NCBI GenBank assembly: GCA_012103375.1
Contig: WLWX01000001.1
Coordinates: 3,266,492 to 3,330,491, forward strand
Origin: Paracoccaceae bacterium
GTDB taxonomy: Bacteria; Pseudomonadota; Alphaproteobacteria; Rhodobacterales; Rhodobacteraceae
Reading direction: 5' to 3'
Length of the DNA stretch: 64,000 bases
Every line of letters starts with the position of its first letter. Positions within the stretch are counted from its first letter, which is position 1. Below are positions 51,457 through 61,020 of this stretch, piece after piece. Under the pieces are notes generated by a model. The model was not told the DNA's origin. It did no database searches and saw only the letters and a list, made by a program, of their open reading frames with translations. Position numbers and translations under genes: made by a program.

Positions 51457-53561
51457 GCCGCTTTGACACCATCGTCGTTGTCGATTGGTCGGGCGGCAAT
51501 GACACCGGACCACGCGCGCGCAAGGATGCGATCTGGGCCGCAGTGGTGCGCGATGTCGCGGCCGAGTCGCCGGTGTATCTGCGCAACCGGGTTCTGGCCG
51601 AGGCGTGGCTGGCCGAGTTGTTTGAAGGCGAACTCCGCGCCGGGCGGCGCGTCATGGCCGGGTTCGATTTTCCCTTTGGCTATCCGGCCGGGTTTGCTCG
51701 CGCCCTGACCGGCCAGACCGATCCGCTGGCACTTTGGGCATGGTTTGCCGCCCATCTAGAAGATACGCCGAAAGCGAACAACCGTTTCGAGCTGGCCGGG
51801 CAGATCAACGCATGTTTCCCCGGCGTGGGGCCGTTCTGGTTTAACGGAACCGGCACCGATATCCCCGACCTGCCGCGCAAGGGCACCGCGCGTGGCGACC
51901 ATGGGTTGCCGGAACGGCGTCGCGTCGAAACCCGCGCAAAGGGAAGCTTTGCCTGCTGGCAAATGGGCGGCAGCGGGGCCGTGGGTGGGCAGGTGATGAC
52001 CGGCATTTCGACCCTATATCGCCTGAAATCGCGGTTTTCTGATGCCTTGACGGTCTGGCCATTCGAACCGCTGGCAAAGCCCATCGCCCTTGTTGAGGTC
52101 TGGCCATCGCTATTGGCTGATCAGGTGCGCGATGAAGCCTCTGACAGCGAGGTGCGCGACGCGACACAGGTGCGCGTTCTGGCACGCGCTTTGTGGCAGA
52201 TGCAGATCAACGACACATTGGATGCCGCACTTGATGCTGGAACCGGAGGGGCGGAAGAAGGCTGGATTCTTGGCGTTGGCGCCGAGGCGGCATTGATCGA
52301 AGCCGCCGAATCCCCGGCGCTGCGCAATGATTGTTTCGCCCTGCCGCCGGGCATGAACTGGACCCCGGTTGACACCGCGCTGGCGCATCTGCGTGACAGG
52401 CTGCACCCGGTCACGCAATCCCAGGTGATTGCGATTTCCGATGCCTGCGGGCGTGTTCTGGCGGCGGATCAGATCGCGCGGCGCAGCAATCCCCCGGCAG
52501 CGAATTCAGCGGTGGACGGCTATGGGTTCGCCCATGACAGCCTGCCGCCCAGCGCCACCAAAGTGCCGCTGCATCCAGGGCGCGCAGCCGCCGGGGCGGC
52601 ATTTGGCGGCGTGCTTCCCGCGGGCAAGGCACTGCGCATCCTGACCGGCGCGATCCTTCCAGATGGCGTCGATACTGTTGTGCTGGAAGAAGATGTTCGG
52701 CTTGAAAACCAGACCCTGTTCCTGCCCGGAACCATCAAACCCGGCGCAAACACCCGGCGCGCGGGCGAGGATGTAACCGCAGGCGGTGTCGCCTTGCGCG
52801 CTGGTCACCGCCTGACCCCGGCTGACCTGGCCCTGCTGTCCGCCGTCGGAATTGCCGAGGTTCCGGTGCGCACGTGTTTGCGGGTTGGGGTTTTGTCGAT
52901 CGGCGATGAACTCGCCCGCCCCGGTGAAACAACGGACACTGCGCGCACATTTGATGCCAACCGCCCGATGCTGCTTTCATTGCTGGGGCGACTGGGCCAT
53001 GCCCCGGTTGATCTGGGCCATGTCGGGGATGATCGGGCGGCCTTGCGCCAGCATCTTGACGACGCCACGTCGCAAGTAGACGCCATTTTGACATCAGGCG
53101 GCGCGTCGGCGGGGGATGAAGACCATGTCTCGGCCCTGTTGGAAGAAACCGGCACGCTGAACCTTTGGCGGATCGCGGTGAAACCGGGGCGACCGCTGGC
53201 GCTGGGCCAATGGCAGGGCAAACCGATCTTCGGGCTGCCCGGCAATCCGGTGGCGGCACTGATCTGCGCGCTGATCTTCGCGCGCCCGGCGCTGGAACGG
53301 CTGGCCGGGGGGGACTGGGCTGACCCCCAGGGGTTTATCGTTCCGGCGGCATTTGAAAAGCGCAAGAAACCGGGCCGGCGCGAATATCTGCGCGCCCGGA
53401 TGACAGCTGACGGACGGGCAGAGGTCTTCCCCTCGGAAGGGTCCGGGCGGATCAGCGGCCTCAGCTGGGCAGATGGATTGGTTGAGTTGGAGGATGGCGC
53501 GCGCCATGTGCGCCCGGGCGATCCGGTGCGTTATGTTCCCTTCGCCAGCTTTGGGCTGTGA
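51453..53561 (+). CDS. fusion of a DUF429-like domain and molybdopterin molybdenumtransferase (MoeA)
   Basis: A 702-aa protein. Residues 300-702 are a complete MoeA: DACGRVLAADQIARRSNPPAANSAVDGYGF near residue 330, PAGKALRILTGAILPDGVDTVVLEEDV, GANTRRAGEDV, VLSIGDELARPGE, ILTSGGASAGDEDHV, KPGRPLALGQWQGKPIFGLPGNPVAALICALIFARPAL. MoeA inserts molybdate into the adenylated pterin. Residues 1-295 contain TIVVVDWSGGND at residue 6, GFDFPFGYPAG at 70, VEVWPS at 214 and DTLDAALDA at 254, the spacing of a DUF429-like RNase-H-fold domain. That domain's role with Mo is unknown. Last gene of the operon. Confidence 0.92.
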   Translation: MSRFDTIVVVDWSGGNDTGPRARKDAIWAAVVRDVAAESPVYLRNRVLAEAWLAELFEGELRAGRRVMAGFDFPFGYPAGFARALTGQTDPLALWAWFAAHLEDTPKANNRFELAGQINACFPGVGPFWFNGTGTDIPDLPRKGTARGDHGLPERRRVETRAKGSFACWQMGGSGAVGGQVMTGISTLYRLKSRFSDALTVWPFEPLAKPIALVEVWPSLLADQVRDEASDSEVRDATQVRVLARALWQMQINDTLDAALDAGTGGAEEGWILGVGAEAALIEAAESPALRNDCFALPPGMNWTPVDTALAHLRDRLHPVTQSQVIAISDACGRVLAADQIARRSNPPAANSAVDGYGFAHDSLPPSATKVPLHPGRAAAGAAFGGVLPAGKALRILTGAILPDGVDTVVLEEDVRLENQTLFLPGTIKPGANTRRAGEDVTAGGVALRAGHRLTPADLALLSAVGIAEVPVRTCLRVGVLSIGDELARPGETTDTARTFDANRPMLLSLLGRLGHAPVDLGHVGDDRAALRQHLDDATSQVDAILTSGGASAGDEDHVSALLEETGTLNLWRIAVKPGRPLALGQWQGKPIFGLPGNPVAALICALIFARPALERLAGGDWADPQGFIVPAAFEKRKKPGRREYLRARMTADGRAEVFPSEGSGRISGLSWADGLVELEDGARHVRPGDPVRYVPFASFGL

Positions 53562-53630
53562 GCGCTGCGCTGGCGGGGATTTTTCTGAACGAATCGTAAC
53601 TTGGCGCCAGGCAGACCCGCGACTTTTTGA

Positions 53631-54689
53631 TCAGTCAAATGTTCCGGTCACGCGCCCCAGCAGCATGAAAGCGCGGGCCGTGCGGGTATCGGCCAGGGCG
53701 GCAATTTCGGCATCGCTCGCCCGGTCGGCAAAATCCGTGAAGGCCTGATCGAACCGGCGCAGGAAATGGTGGACTGCGTCGCGGAACACCGGATCCTGTT
53801 TCATCCGTCCTGCACTCAGCGCCAGTGAGGATCGGTCGCGCACCCCGCCGAGTGAGGCGATGGTGCGACCCCGGTCCCCGCTGCCGAATTTGCGCCAGAC
53901 CTCCGGGCAGGCGCGATCCGGGGTCAGATCGTCCATATAGATGCCATCCTGGCTGAGCAGGGTCAGAACATCTTCGGCGGCTTGAATAACCTCGCCCGTG
54001 CGGCGATCCTTCAGCGCGCGGCGCAGGGCGCGAAAGCCTTCGGCGTCGTCAGGTGTTTTTGGGAAATTCAACGCGGTGATGAAATCTTCATTGGACAACG
54101 GCTCGGACGGCGCCTGCGCCGGACCGTCCAGCGCAAGCGTCGCCTGGCCCAACATTGGATCGCTGGCGGCGGCAGGTGCTGCAATGGGGCTGGGGCCAGG
54201 TCGGGTGGAAAAGAACGTCGTCAGGGCGACTTCGGTCTGTTTTTGGGCCCGCGCCAGATCGTCCAACCGTGCCTCGACCGAGCGGGCTTCGACATGCCCC
54301 TGCCCGGCCTGCGGGGCGGGGGCCGAAACCGGGGTCGGGTCCGTCTGACCGCTGCCCATCAAAAGAACGGTCTGGCGCAGCTGCGCAATATCGGCCCTAA
54401 GCGCACGCGTCGACCGCACCGTCACAGCCGCGATCCAGATCAGGATCGGCGGCACGAACAGAACCAGAAGCGAAATGATCACGCCGGGCGCGTCGATACC
54501 GCCGGCATTGTCGCCGCCGGCAAACATCAAAAACGCACCGACGCCGATGATCCAGATCAGCGCCAGTGCCAGCGCGACAAGATCCGCCGTACTGGCGGAC
54601 CCGGCCTCACTGCTGATCGCAGACATCCTTTGCGCAGGCCCCCTGGCCCGCGTGCGCGCGGTGTCCGCTTTTGGGGCGGGGTTGGTCAT
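53631..54689 (-). CDS. conserved membrane hypothetical protein
   Basis: A 352-aa protein with two membrane helices (LVALALALIWIIGVGAFLMFAGG near residue 37; VIISLLVLFVPPILIWIAAVTV near residue 69), a coiled region (LRADIAQLRQTVLLMG), a Pro/Ala linker, and a C-terminal globular part with NEDFITALNFPKTPDDAEGFRALRRALKDR and a helical end (VHHFLRRFDQAFTDFADRASDAEIAALADTRTARAFMLLGRVTG). Found in Roseobacter-type genomes near greA. Function unknown. Confidence 0.8.
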   Translation of the reverse strand: MTNPAPKADTARTRARGPAQRMSAISSEAGSASTADLVALALALIWIIGVGAFLMFAGGDNAGGIDAPGVIISLLVLFVPPILIWIAAVTVRSTRALRADIAQLRQTVLLMGSGQTDPTPVSAPAPQAGQGHVEARSVEARLDDLARAQKQTEVALTTFFSTRPGPSPIAAPAAASDPMLGQATLALDGPAQAPSEPLSNEDFITALNFPKTPDDAEGFRALRRALKDRRTGEVIQAAEDVLTLLSQDGIYMDDLTPDRACPEVWRKFGSGDRGRTIASLGGVRDRSSLALSAGRMKQDPVFRDAVHHFLRRFDQAFTDFADRASDAEIAALADTRTARAFMLLGRVTGTFD

Positions 54690-54719
54690 TCTTGTTCCCT
54701 GGCCCGCATCGGGGCGTTG

Positions 54720-55190
54720 TCAGCGATAGCTGACGCTGAGGATCTCATAGGCGCGATCCCCACCGGGGGTGCGCACTTCAACGCTGTCACCTTCGTCCTT
54801 GCCGATCAGGGCGCGGGCCAGCGGGGATTTTATGTTCAGCAGGCCGCGTTCGATGTCGGCCTCGGGCTCACCCACGATCTGATAGCTTTTTTCTTCTTCG
54901 GTATCTTCGTCGACCAGCTTCACATGTGCGCCGAACTTCACGGTCCCGCTCAGCTTAGAGGTGTCGATCACATCGGCAAGCGACAGGATGCTCTCAAGCT
55001 CTTTCACGCGGCCTTCGATGAAGCTCTGCTTTTCGCGGGCGGCATGGTATTCGGCATTCTCGGACAGGTCGCCATGCTCGCGCGCTTCGGCAATCGCGCG
55101 GATCACGGCCGGGCGTTCTACGGACTTCAATTGTTTCAGCTCGGCATTCAAAGCGGTATGCCCCGCGTGGGTCAGCGGTATCTTATCCAT
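54720..55190 (-). CDS. greA: transcription elongation factor GreA
   Basis: A 156-aa factor that rescues backtracked RNA polymerase. The N-terminal coiled-coil holds [32 protein letters not shown] near residue 35, with the acidic tip residues D/E; the C-terminal globular part ends [32 protein letters not shown]. The start at 55190 ([10 protein letters not shown]) was chosen over an upstream ATG by family length. Confidence 0.96.
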   Translation of the reverse strand: MDKIPLTHAGHTALNAELKQLKSVERPAVIRAIAEAREHGDLSENAEYHAAREKQSFIEGRVKELESILSLADVIDTSKLSGTVKFGAHVKLVDEDTEEEKSYQIVGEPEADIERGLLNIKSPLARALIGKDEGDSVEVRTPGGDRAYEILSVSYR

Positions 55191-55380
55191 CGAAGCCTCA
55201 GTCTCTGTGGGTAGGGCCAATCGGCAGTCTTTGCCTGCATCCCCTTAACCCAAGGCGGCCTGAAAAAGTCAAGCCTGACGCGGTTTCCCCGCAAGAATCC
55301 GCGCCGATGCTGTTTGGTTTTGGTTGACCCGCCGATGCGGTGCGGCCAAACCCGTTTTGACCAGATGAAGGGCCGAGAAG

Positions 55381-57033
55381 ATGACTGAACAGCAGCGCGA
55401 ATCCATGGACTATGACGTCGTGATCGTCGGGGCCGGTCCTGCCGGACTTTCCGCCGCAATCCGCCTGAAACAGCTGAACGCCGAACTTGAGGTTGTGGTG
55501 CTTGAGAAAGGGTCCGAGGTTGGCGCGCATATCCTGTCAGGCGCCGTGCTGGACCCATCGGGGCTGGATGCGCTGCTGCCCGATTGGCGGACCATGGGCG
55601 CGCCGATCACGGTGCCGGTGCGCAAGGACAACTTCTATTTCCTCGGGCCAGCCGGGAAGGCGCGCATCCCGAATTGGCCGATGCCGCCCCTGATGAACAA
55701 CCACGGCAATTTCATCGTCTCGATGGGCAATGTCTGCCGCTGGATGGCCGAACAGGCCGAGGCGCTGGGCGTCGAAATCTTCCCCGGCATGGCGGCAAGC
55801 GAAGTTGTCTGGGGCGATGATGGCCGCGTCGCCGGGGTGGTCGCTGGTGAGTTTGGCAAGAACTCTGACGGCACACCCGGTGCAAACTATGAACCCGGGA
55901 TGGAGCTGCGCGGAAAATACGTCCTGCTGGGCGAAGGCGCGCGCGGCAGCCTGTCAAAGCAGGTGATTGCGAAATTTGGACTGTCGGACGGGGCCGAGCC
56001 GCAGAAATTCGGCCTTGGCATGAAAGAGATCTGGGAGGTTGATCCCGACAAGCACCGCGAAGGCACCGTCACCCATACGATGGGCTGGCCACTGGGCAAG
56101 AACGCGGGCGGCGGATCGTTCATCTATCATCTTGACAACAATCAGGTTTACGTCGGTTTCGTGGTTCATCTGAACTATGAAAACCCGCATCTGTTCCCGT
56201 ATATGGAGTTCCAGCGTTTCAAGCATCACCCGGTGGTGGCCGACCTGTTGGAGGGCGGCAAACGCATCGCTTATGGAGCGCGCGCCATCACCGAAGGCGG
56301 CTGGCAGTCGATGCCGAAACTGGAATTCCCTGGTGGCGCGCTGCTGGGCTGTGCCGCTGGCATGGTCAACCTGCCGCGCATCAAAGGCAATCACAACGCG
56401 ATGTTGTCCGGTATCGCAGCGGCCGACGCGGCGGTTGCGGCCATCGGCGACGGGCGCGATGGCGATCTGCTGGGCGGGTACGAAGCGGATGTGCGCAGCG
56501 GGCCAATTGCGTCGGATCTGAAACGGGTGCGCAATGTCAAACCGCTGTGGTCACGCTATGGCTTGCTGGCTTCGCTTGTCGGCGGGGACATGGATATGTG
56601 GACCAACTCAATCGTGCCGGGGCTGTCTGTCTTTGGCACCCTGAAGCACGGCAAGACGGATGCAGCCGCCACCGGCCGCGCGGCAGATTATCCGGTAATC
56701 GACTATCCCAAACCGGACGGCACCCTGTCGTTTGACCGGCTGACCAACGTGGCGTTTTCCTTCACCAATCACGAGGAATCGCAGCCTGCACATCTGAAAC
56801 TGGCGGACGCCTCGATCCCCGTGGACCAGAACCTGCCGACATTCGCAGGCCCCTCGGCAAAATATTGCCCGGCTGGGGTCTATGAATTCGTTGGCGAAGG
56901 CGTCGAGACGACGTTCCAGATCAACTTTCAGAACTGCGTTCACTGCAAGACCTGCGACATCAAGGATCCGGCGCAGAATATCACCTGGACGGTCCCTCAG
57001 GGCGGCGACGGGCCGAATTATCCCAACATGTAA
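55381..57033 (+). CDS. electron-transfer flavoprotein-ubiquinone oxidoreductase
   Basis: A 550-aa membrane-associated flavoprotein that moves electrons from ETF to ubiquinone. It has an FAD fold (DYDVVIVGAGPAGLSAAIRLKQ near residue 10), EVGAHILSGAVLDP, the ubiquinone-binding region with GYAGWQSMPKL-like GGWQSMPKLEFPGG near residue 305, and the C-terminal 4Fe-4S motif (CPAGVYEF ... NCVHCKTCDIKDPAQNITW). ETF-linked dehydrogenases such as the acyl-CoA dehydrogenase in this window would feed it. Single gene on its strand before the TPR gene. Confidence 0.95.
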   Translation: MTEQQRESMDYDVVIVGAGPAGLSAAIRLKQLNAELEVVVLEKGSEVGAHILSGAVLDPSGLDALLPDWRTMGAPITVPVRKDNFYFLGPAGKARIPNWPMPPLMNNHGNFIVSMGNVCRWMAEQAEALGVEIFPGMAASEVVWGDDGRVAGVVAGEFGKNSDGTPGANYEPGMELRGKYVLLGEGARGSLSKQVIAKFGLSDGAEPQKFGLGMKEIWEVDPDKHREGTVTHTMGWPLGKNAGGGSFIYHLDNNQVYVGFVVHLNYENPHLFPYMEFQRFKHHPVVADLLEGGKRIAYGARAITEGGWQSMPKLEFPGGALLGCAAGMVNLPRIKGNHNAMLSGIAAADAAVAAIGDGRDGDLLGGYEADVRSGPIASDLKRVRNVKPLWSRYGLLASLVGGDMDMWTNSIVPGLSVFGTLKHGKTDAAATGRAADYPVIDYPKPDGTLSFDRLTNVAFSFTNHEESQPAHLKLADASIPVDQNLPTFAGPSAKYCPAGVYEFVGEGVETTFQINFQNCVHCKTCDIKDPAQNITWTVPQGGDGPNYPNM

Positions 57034-57111
57034 ACTTCGCGTGCCCGCATTGCCTTGACCATGGGGTCGCCCTAACTTGCGGGCAAAGCCGTCCGAGCAG
57101 AAGGTACATGC

Positions 57112-58836
57112 ATGCCCGTTTTTCCGCGTCGTTTCGCTTCACCGATCTTGTTGAGCGCTTTTTTGTTGGCCCCCCTGGTCAGCCCGGCCACCGCCCAAGG
57201 ACTGGCCGGAAACTATCTGGCCGCACGCCACGCGACGATCTTTTACGATTTTGACAAGCTGGCCGAACATGCCGGGCGGGCGCTGGCGCTGGACCGCGAA
57301 AATCCGGCGCTGCTGGAATCGACCATGCAGGCCTATGTCTCGATCGGGCGTGTGGACCGGGCGGTGAAACTTGCGCTGCGGATGCAGGAACTTACAGACG
57401 CCGGGCAGCTTTCGGGCATGGTGATCTTCGCCGATCTGGCCAAGCAGGGTGACTGGGACGGGATCATCGCCGATCTGGACGCCGGCGTGACCGTTGGCCC
57501 GCTGTTTGACGGGTTGATCCGCGGCTGGGCGCAGGTTGGGCTGGGCGATCTGGAGGGCGCGCAAAAGACATTTGAGACTGTGTCGACCGAAACCGGCCTG
57601 CAGGCCTTTGGCGAATACCACCGTGCGCTTGCGATGGCGGTGACTGGCGATCTTGCCGGTGCAGCCGCGATTTTCGATGGTGGTGAAGCAGGGCGCGTCA
57701 GCCTGACTCGCAATGGCAACATCACCTACTTCCAGATCCTCAGCCAGCTGGATCGCCAGGATGATGCCGTCGCCCGCCTTGACGAGGTGTTCGGACCCAC
57801 CGCTGACCCGGCCCTGACGACGCTGCGAGACAGTCTGCTGGCTGGCCAGAAAGTGCCGGTCGCAACAATGACCTCGGTCGCCGATGGCGTGGCCGAGGTG
57901 TTTTTTTCTATCGCAGGCGCCCTGAACGGAGAGGCGGATCACGCCTATACGCTGCTCTATTCGCGCCTCGCCTCGCATCTCAGCCCGGCGCATATCGAAG
58001 CCCTGTTGATGAGCGCGAACAAGCTGGAACAGCTCAAACAATACGATCCCGCGACCGAGGTTTACCGCGCCGTGCCGCGCAATTCTTCGGTGTTTTATGC
58101 CGCCGAACTGGGCCGCGCCGAAGCGCTGCGCCTGTCCGGCGACCCAGAGGCAGCGGTCGAGGTGATCAGCGCGCTGGCTTCCGAATTCCCCGACCTGTCG
58201 CTGATCCACATCACGCTGGGCGACACCCTGCGCCGGATGGGCGAATACCAGCGCAGCAGCGAAGCCTATGACCGCGCCATCGCCCTGCTCGGCCCCGAAA
58301 ACCCGAACCACTGGCTGGTCTATTTCGCCCGCGGCATCACGCACGAGCGCACGGATCGCTGGGTCCAGGCCGAAGACGATATGCGCCGCGCCCTGCGCCT
58401 GTCCCCGGATCAGCCCTCGGTTCTGAATTACCTCGGCTATACGATGGTCGAACGGCAGGAGAATCTCGACGAAGCGCTGGACATGATCCAGAAAGCCGCC
58501 GCGGCCGAGCCAGACTCAGGCCACATCATCGACTCGCTGGGATGGGTTCTGTACCGGTTGGGCCGCTATGATGAAGCGGTCGAACCGATGGAGCGTGCAT
58601 CGCAGCTGATGGCGGTTGACCCCGTGGTCAATGACCACCTTGGCGATGTCTATTGGGCCGTGGGCCGCAAGCTGGAGGCCGAGTTTCAGTGGAAGCGCGC
58701 GCTGTCTTTCGTCGATCCGGAAGATGCGGATTCCGAGGCTGACCCAGACCGTATCCGGCGCAAACTGGAAGTGGGCCTCGACGTCGTGCTTGCCGAAGAA
58801 GGCGCCGCGCCGCTGACCGTCGCCGATGACGGCTGA
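57112..58836 (+). CDS. exported tetratricopeptide-repeat protein
   Basis: A 574-aa periplasmic protein: signal peptide MPVFPRRFASPILLSAFLLAPLVSPATA, then many TPR units. Clear ones near the end are GDTLRRMGEYQRSSEAYDRAIALLGPEN, YFARGITHERTDRWVQAEDDMRRALRLSPDQP, LNYLGYTMVERQENLDEALDMIQKAAAAEPD and DSLGWVLYRLGRYDEAVEPMERA. It probably scaffolds an envelope complex. Its 3' end overlaps ispE by 11 nt. Confidence 0.9.
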   Translation: MPVFPRRFASPILLSAFLLAPLVSPATAQGLAGNYLAARHATIFYDFDKLAEHAGRALALDRENPALLESTMQAYVSIGRVDRAVKLALRMQELTDAGQLSGMVIFADLAKQGDWDGIIADLDAGVTVGPLFDGLIRGWAQVGLGDLEGAQKTFETVSTETGLQAFGEYHRALAMAVTGDLAGAAAIFDGGEAGRVSLTRNGNITYFQILSQLDRQDDAVARLDEVFGPTADPALTTLRDSLLAGQKVPVATMTSVADGVAEVFFSIAGALNGEADHAYTLLYSRLASHLSPAHIEALLMSANKLEQLKQYDPATEVYRAVPRNSSVFYAAELGRAEALRLSGDPEAAVEVISALASEFPDLSLIHITLGDTLRRMGEYQRSSEAYDRAIALLGPENPNHWLVYFARGITHERTDRWVQAEDDMRRALRLSPDQPSVLNYLGYTMVERQENLDEALDMIQKAAAAEPDSGHIIDSLGWVLYRLGRYDEAVEPMERASQLMAVDPVVNDHLGDVYWAVGRKLEAEFQWKRALSFVDPEDADSEADPDRIRRKLEVGLDVVLAEEGAAPLTVADDG

Positions 58837-59671
58837 GGCACTCGCGCCTGCCAAAATCAACCTGACGCTGCATGTCACGGACCGGCGGGACGATGGCTAT
58901 CACCTGCTCGATTCGCTGGTGGTTTTCGCGGGCGTTGGCGACCGGATCACGGCCAGCCCGGCCGACAAGGTGTCACTTGAAGTAACGGGGCCGATGGCTG
59001 CGGGTGTTCCAACTGACGGCTCCAATCTGGTCTTGCGGGCGGCTGGCCTGATGCCGGATTGCCCGGCCCGCATCACCCTGGACAAGCACCTGCCAGCCGC
59101 CGCCGGGATTGGCGGCGGGTCCAGCGACGCCGCCGCCACAATCCGCGCTCTGACGCATCTGGGTGGTACACCACCACCGGATAATTCTGTGCTGACATTG
59201 GGGGCCGATGTGCCGGTCTGCCTTGCCAACAGGCCGGCCCGGATGCGGGGTATCGGTGGTGATATCGGGAAGGTTCCAGCCCTACCGCCTGCGCATCTTG
59301 TGCTGGTCAATCCCGGTATCGCGGTCCCAACCGCGCAAGTCTTTGCCGCATTGGATGGCAGGTCAGGCAAACCCATGCCCGAAACACTGCCCGATTGGGA
59401 CGACACAGACACACTGGCGCAGTGGCTGTCCGGCCAGCGAAACGATCTGGAAACCCCGGCCTGCGCAATCGCACCCGTCATCAATGACGTGTTAACCGCG
59501 CTGTCAAACCAGCCCGATTGCCTGCTGGCGCGCATGTCCGGGTCCGGCGCGACCTGCTTTGGGCTGTTTGCCACAGACACTCAGGCCGCGCGGGCAGCCA
59601 GGGATCTCGGCACCGCCCACCCGACATGGTGGGTCGTCGACGCGCCGATCCTGGGCGCCAACCACGGCTAA
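58826..59671 (+). CDS. ispE: 4-diphosphocytidyl-2-C-methyl-D-erythritol kinase
   Basis: A 281-aa GHMP kinase of the non-mevalonate isoprenoid pathway. The active-site Lys region APAKINLTLHVTDRRDDGYHLLDSL is at residue 7, the phosphate loop PAAAGIGGGSSDAAATIRAL near residue 91, ADVPVCLANRPARMRGIGG with the catalytic Asp near residue 128, and MSGSGATCFGLF near residue 237. Overlaps the TPR gene by 11 nt. Its product leads toward the prenyl chains built by the convergent gene. Confidence 0.95.
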   Translation: MTAEALAPAKINLTLHVTDRRDDGYHLLDSLVVFAGVGDRITASPADKVSLEVTGPMAAGVPTDGSNLVLRAAGLMPDCPARITLDKHLPAAAGIGGGSSDAAATIRALTHLGGTPPPDNSVLTLGADVPVCLANRPARMRGIGGDIGKVPALPPAHLVLVNPGIAVPTAQVFAALDGRSGKPMPETLPDWDDTDTLAQWLSGQRNDLETPACAIAPVINDVLTALSNQPDCLLARMSGSGATCFGLFATDTQAARAARDLGTAHPTWWVVDAPILGANHG

Positions 59672-59687
59672 ACACGCCGCGCCCTGC

Positions 59688-59720
59688 CATCATTGACCCA
59701 AAAATATCCCCGCCGGAGGC
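59688..59720 (-). repeat. gene-end repeat copy
   Basis: On the minus strand: GCCTCCGGCGGGGATATTT then TTGGGTCAATGATG, 28 nt past the stop of the polyprenyl synthase gene and in its orientation. Identical to the copy that the IS1595 element split. It lies between two convergent genes, so it could end transcription from the left as well. Confidence 0.8.
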
Positions 59721-59748
59721 TCCTATACGTCCAGCCAACGCCCGGGCT

Positions 59749-60747
59749 TCAGCTGATCCGCGCCACCACAAAGTCCACCAGATCGCTCAGCATCCCGCGC
59801 AGCGGATCATCGGGAAGCGGGTGCAGCGCGGCCTTAGCCTGCCCGGCCCAGTGCAGCGCGGTGTCGCGGGTGCTGTCCAGCACGCCATGACGCTCCATAA
59901 TCCGCAGCGCTTCGGCAAGATCGCCATCGGATTGCTTACCCCTGCCGATGGTCCGATCCCAGAATGCACGCTCATCAGCGTCCGCGGCGGCGACTGCGCG
60001 GATCACCGGCAGCGACATCTTGCGTTCGCGAAAATCATCGCCCAGCGACTTGCCCATCGCCTCGGTCCCGGAATAATCCAGCAGGTCGTCGACCATCTGA
60101 AACGCAATCCCCAGTGCATCGCCATAGTCCCGCAACGCGATAATCTGATCTTCCGGCGCTTCAGCCAATGCCGCGCCTGATTCGCAAGCCGCCTGAAACA
60201 ACGCCGCGGTCTTGCCCCGGATCACCCGAAGATATGTCGCCTCATCCGTTGCCAGGTTTGCGGCGACGGTCAGTTGCAACACTTCGCCTTCGGCAATCGT
60301 CGCCGCCGCATTCGACAGAATATCCAGAACCCTGAGCGACCCCGGTTCGACCATCATCTGAAAAGCGCGCGCAAACAGATAATCACCCACCAGGACCGAG
60401 CTGGAATTGTCCCACAACAGGTTCGCCGTGGGTCGCCCGCGCCGCTCGGCACTTTCATCAACCACATCATCATGCAGCAGCGTGGCGGTGTGAATGAACT
60501 CGACCGTGGTGGCCAGATGCACGTGGTAAGGGCCCGCGTATTTGCACAGGTTCGCCGCCGCCAGCACCAGCATCGGACGCACCCGCTTGCCGCCCGCACC
60601 GACCAGATGCGCCGTCACCTCGGGGATGCGCGGCGCATTCTCTGAAGACATGCGTTCCCGGATCATCGCATCAACTGCACTCAAATCGCTGGCCAGCGCC
60701 TCGGCCAGCCGTTGATGCGGCGCAATCGCGGCGTCGATCACGTTCAT
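59749..60747 (-). CDS. polyprenyl (probably octa-/decaprenyl) diphosphate synthase
   Basis: A 332-aa trans-isoprenyl diphosphate synthase that builds the ubiquinone side chain. GAGGKRVRPMLVLAAA near residue 50, the first aspartate-rich motif LLHDDVVDESAERRGRPTANLLW near residue 90, GKTAALFQAACESGA, and the second motif FQMVDDLLDYSG near residue 215 are present. Chain length depends on residues before the first motif; those here (EFIHTAT) have small side chains and fit a long product. A second ATG 6 nt upstream is an equally possible start. Confidence 0.93.
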   Translation of the reverse strand: MNVIDAAIAPHQRLAEALASDLSAVDAMIRERMSSENAPRIPEVTAHLVGAGGKRVRPMLVLAAANLCKYAGPYHVHLATTVEFIHTATLLHDDVVDESAERRGRPTANLLWDNSSSVLVGDYLFARAFQMMVEPGSLRVLDILSNAAATIAEGEVLQLTVAANLATDEATYLRVIRGKTAALFQAACESGAALAEAPEDQIIALRDYGDALGIAFQMVDDLLDYSGTEAMGKSLGDDFRERKMSLPVIRAVAAADADERAFWDRTIGRGKQSDGDLAEALRIMERHGVLDSTRDTALHWAGQAKAALHPLPDDPLRGMLSDLVDFVVARIS

Positions 60748-60804
60748 GGGCATTGACGCAGTGGTGCCTCGACAAGGTCGGTGCAACTTCCTAAGTCCGT
60801 TAAG

Positions 60805-61020
60805 ATGAAAGAGCTTCTGCGCACCACCGACCCCACGATTGTCGCCTTCGTCACGGCCCTGCTGGGCGGCGAGGATATAGACTGCTTTCCCATGGACGTC
60901 CACATGAGCGTTCTGGAAGGCTCGATCGGCATTCTGCCCCGCCGCATCATGGTGCGAGAGCGTGATCACTTCCGCGCCGCCGCTGTGCTGCGCGACAATG
61001 ACGTCCCCATGGACGGATGA
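60805..61020 (+). CDS. DUF2007 domain protein
   Basis: A 71-aa protein, MKELLRTTDPTIVAFVTALLGGEDIDCFPMDVHMSVLEGSIGILPRRIMVRERDH..., the small ferredoxin-like domain DUF2007 that in other proteins is a signal-transducing module. Ribosome site TAAG is weak. Its TGA overlaps the next ATG by 4 nt; divergent from the polyprenyl synthase gene. Confidence 0.85.
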   Translation: MKELLRTTDPTIVAFVTALLGGEDIDCFPMDVHMSVLEGSIGILPRRIMVRERDHFRAAAVLRDNDVPMDG

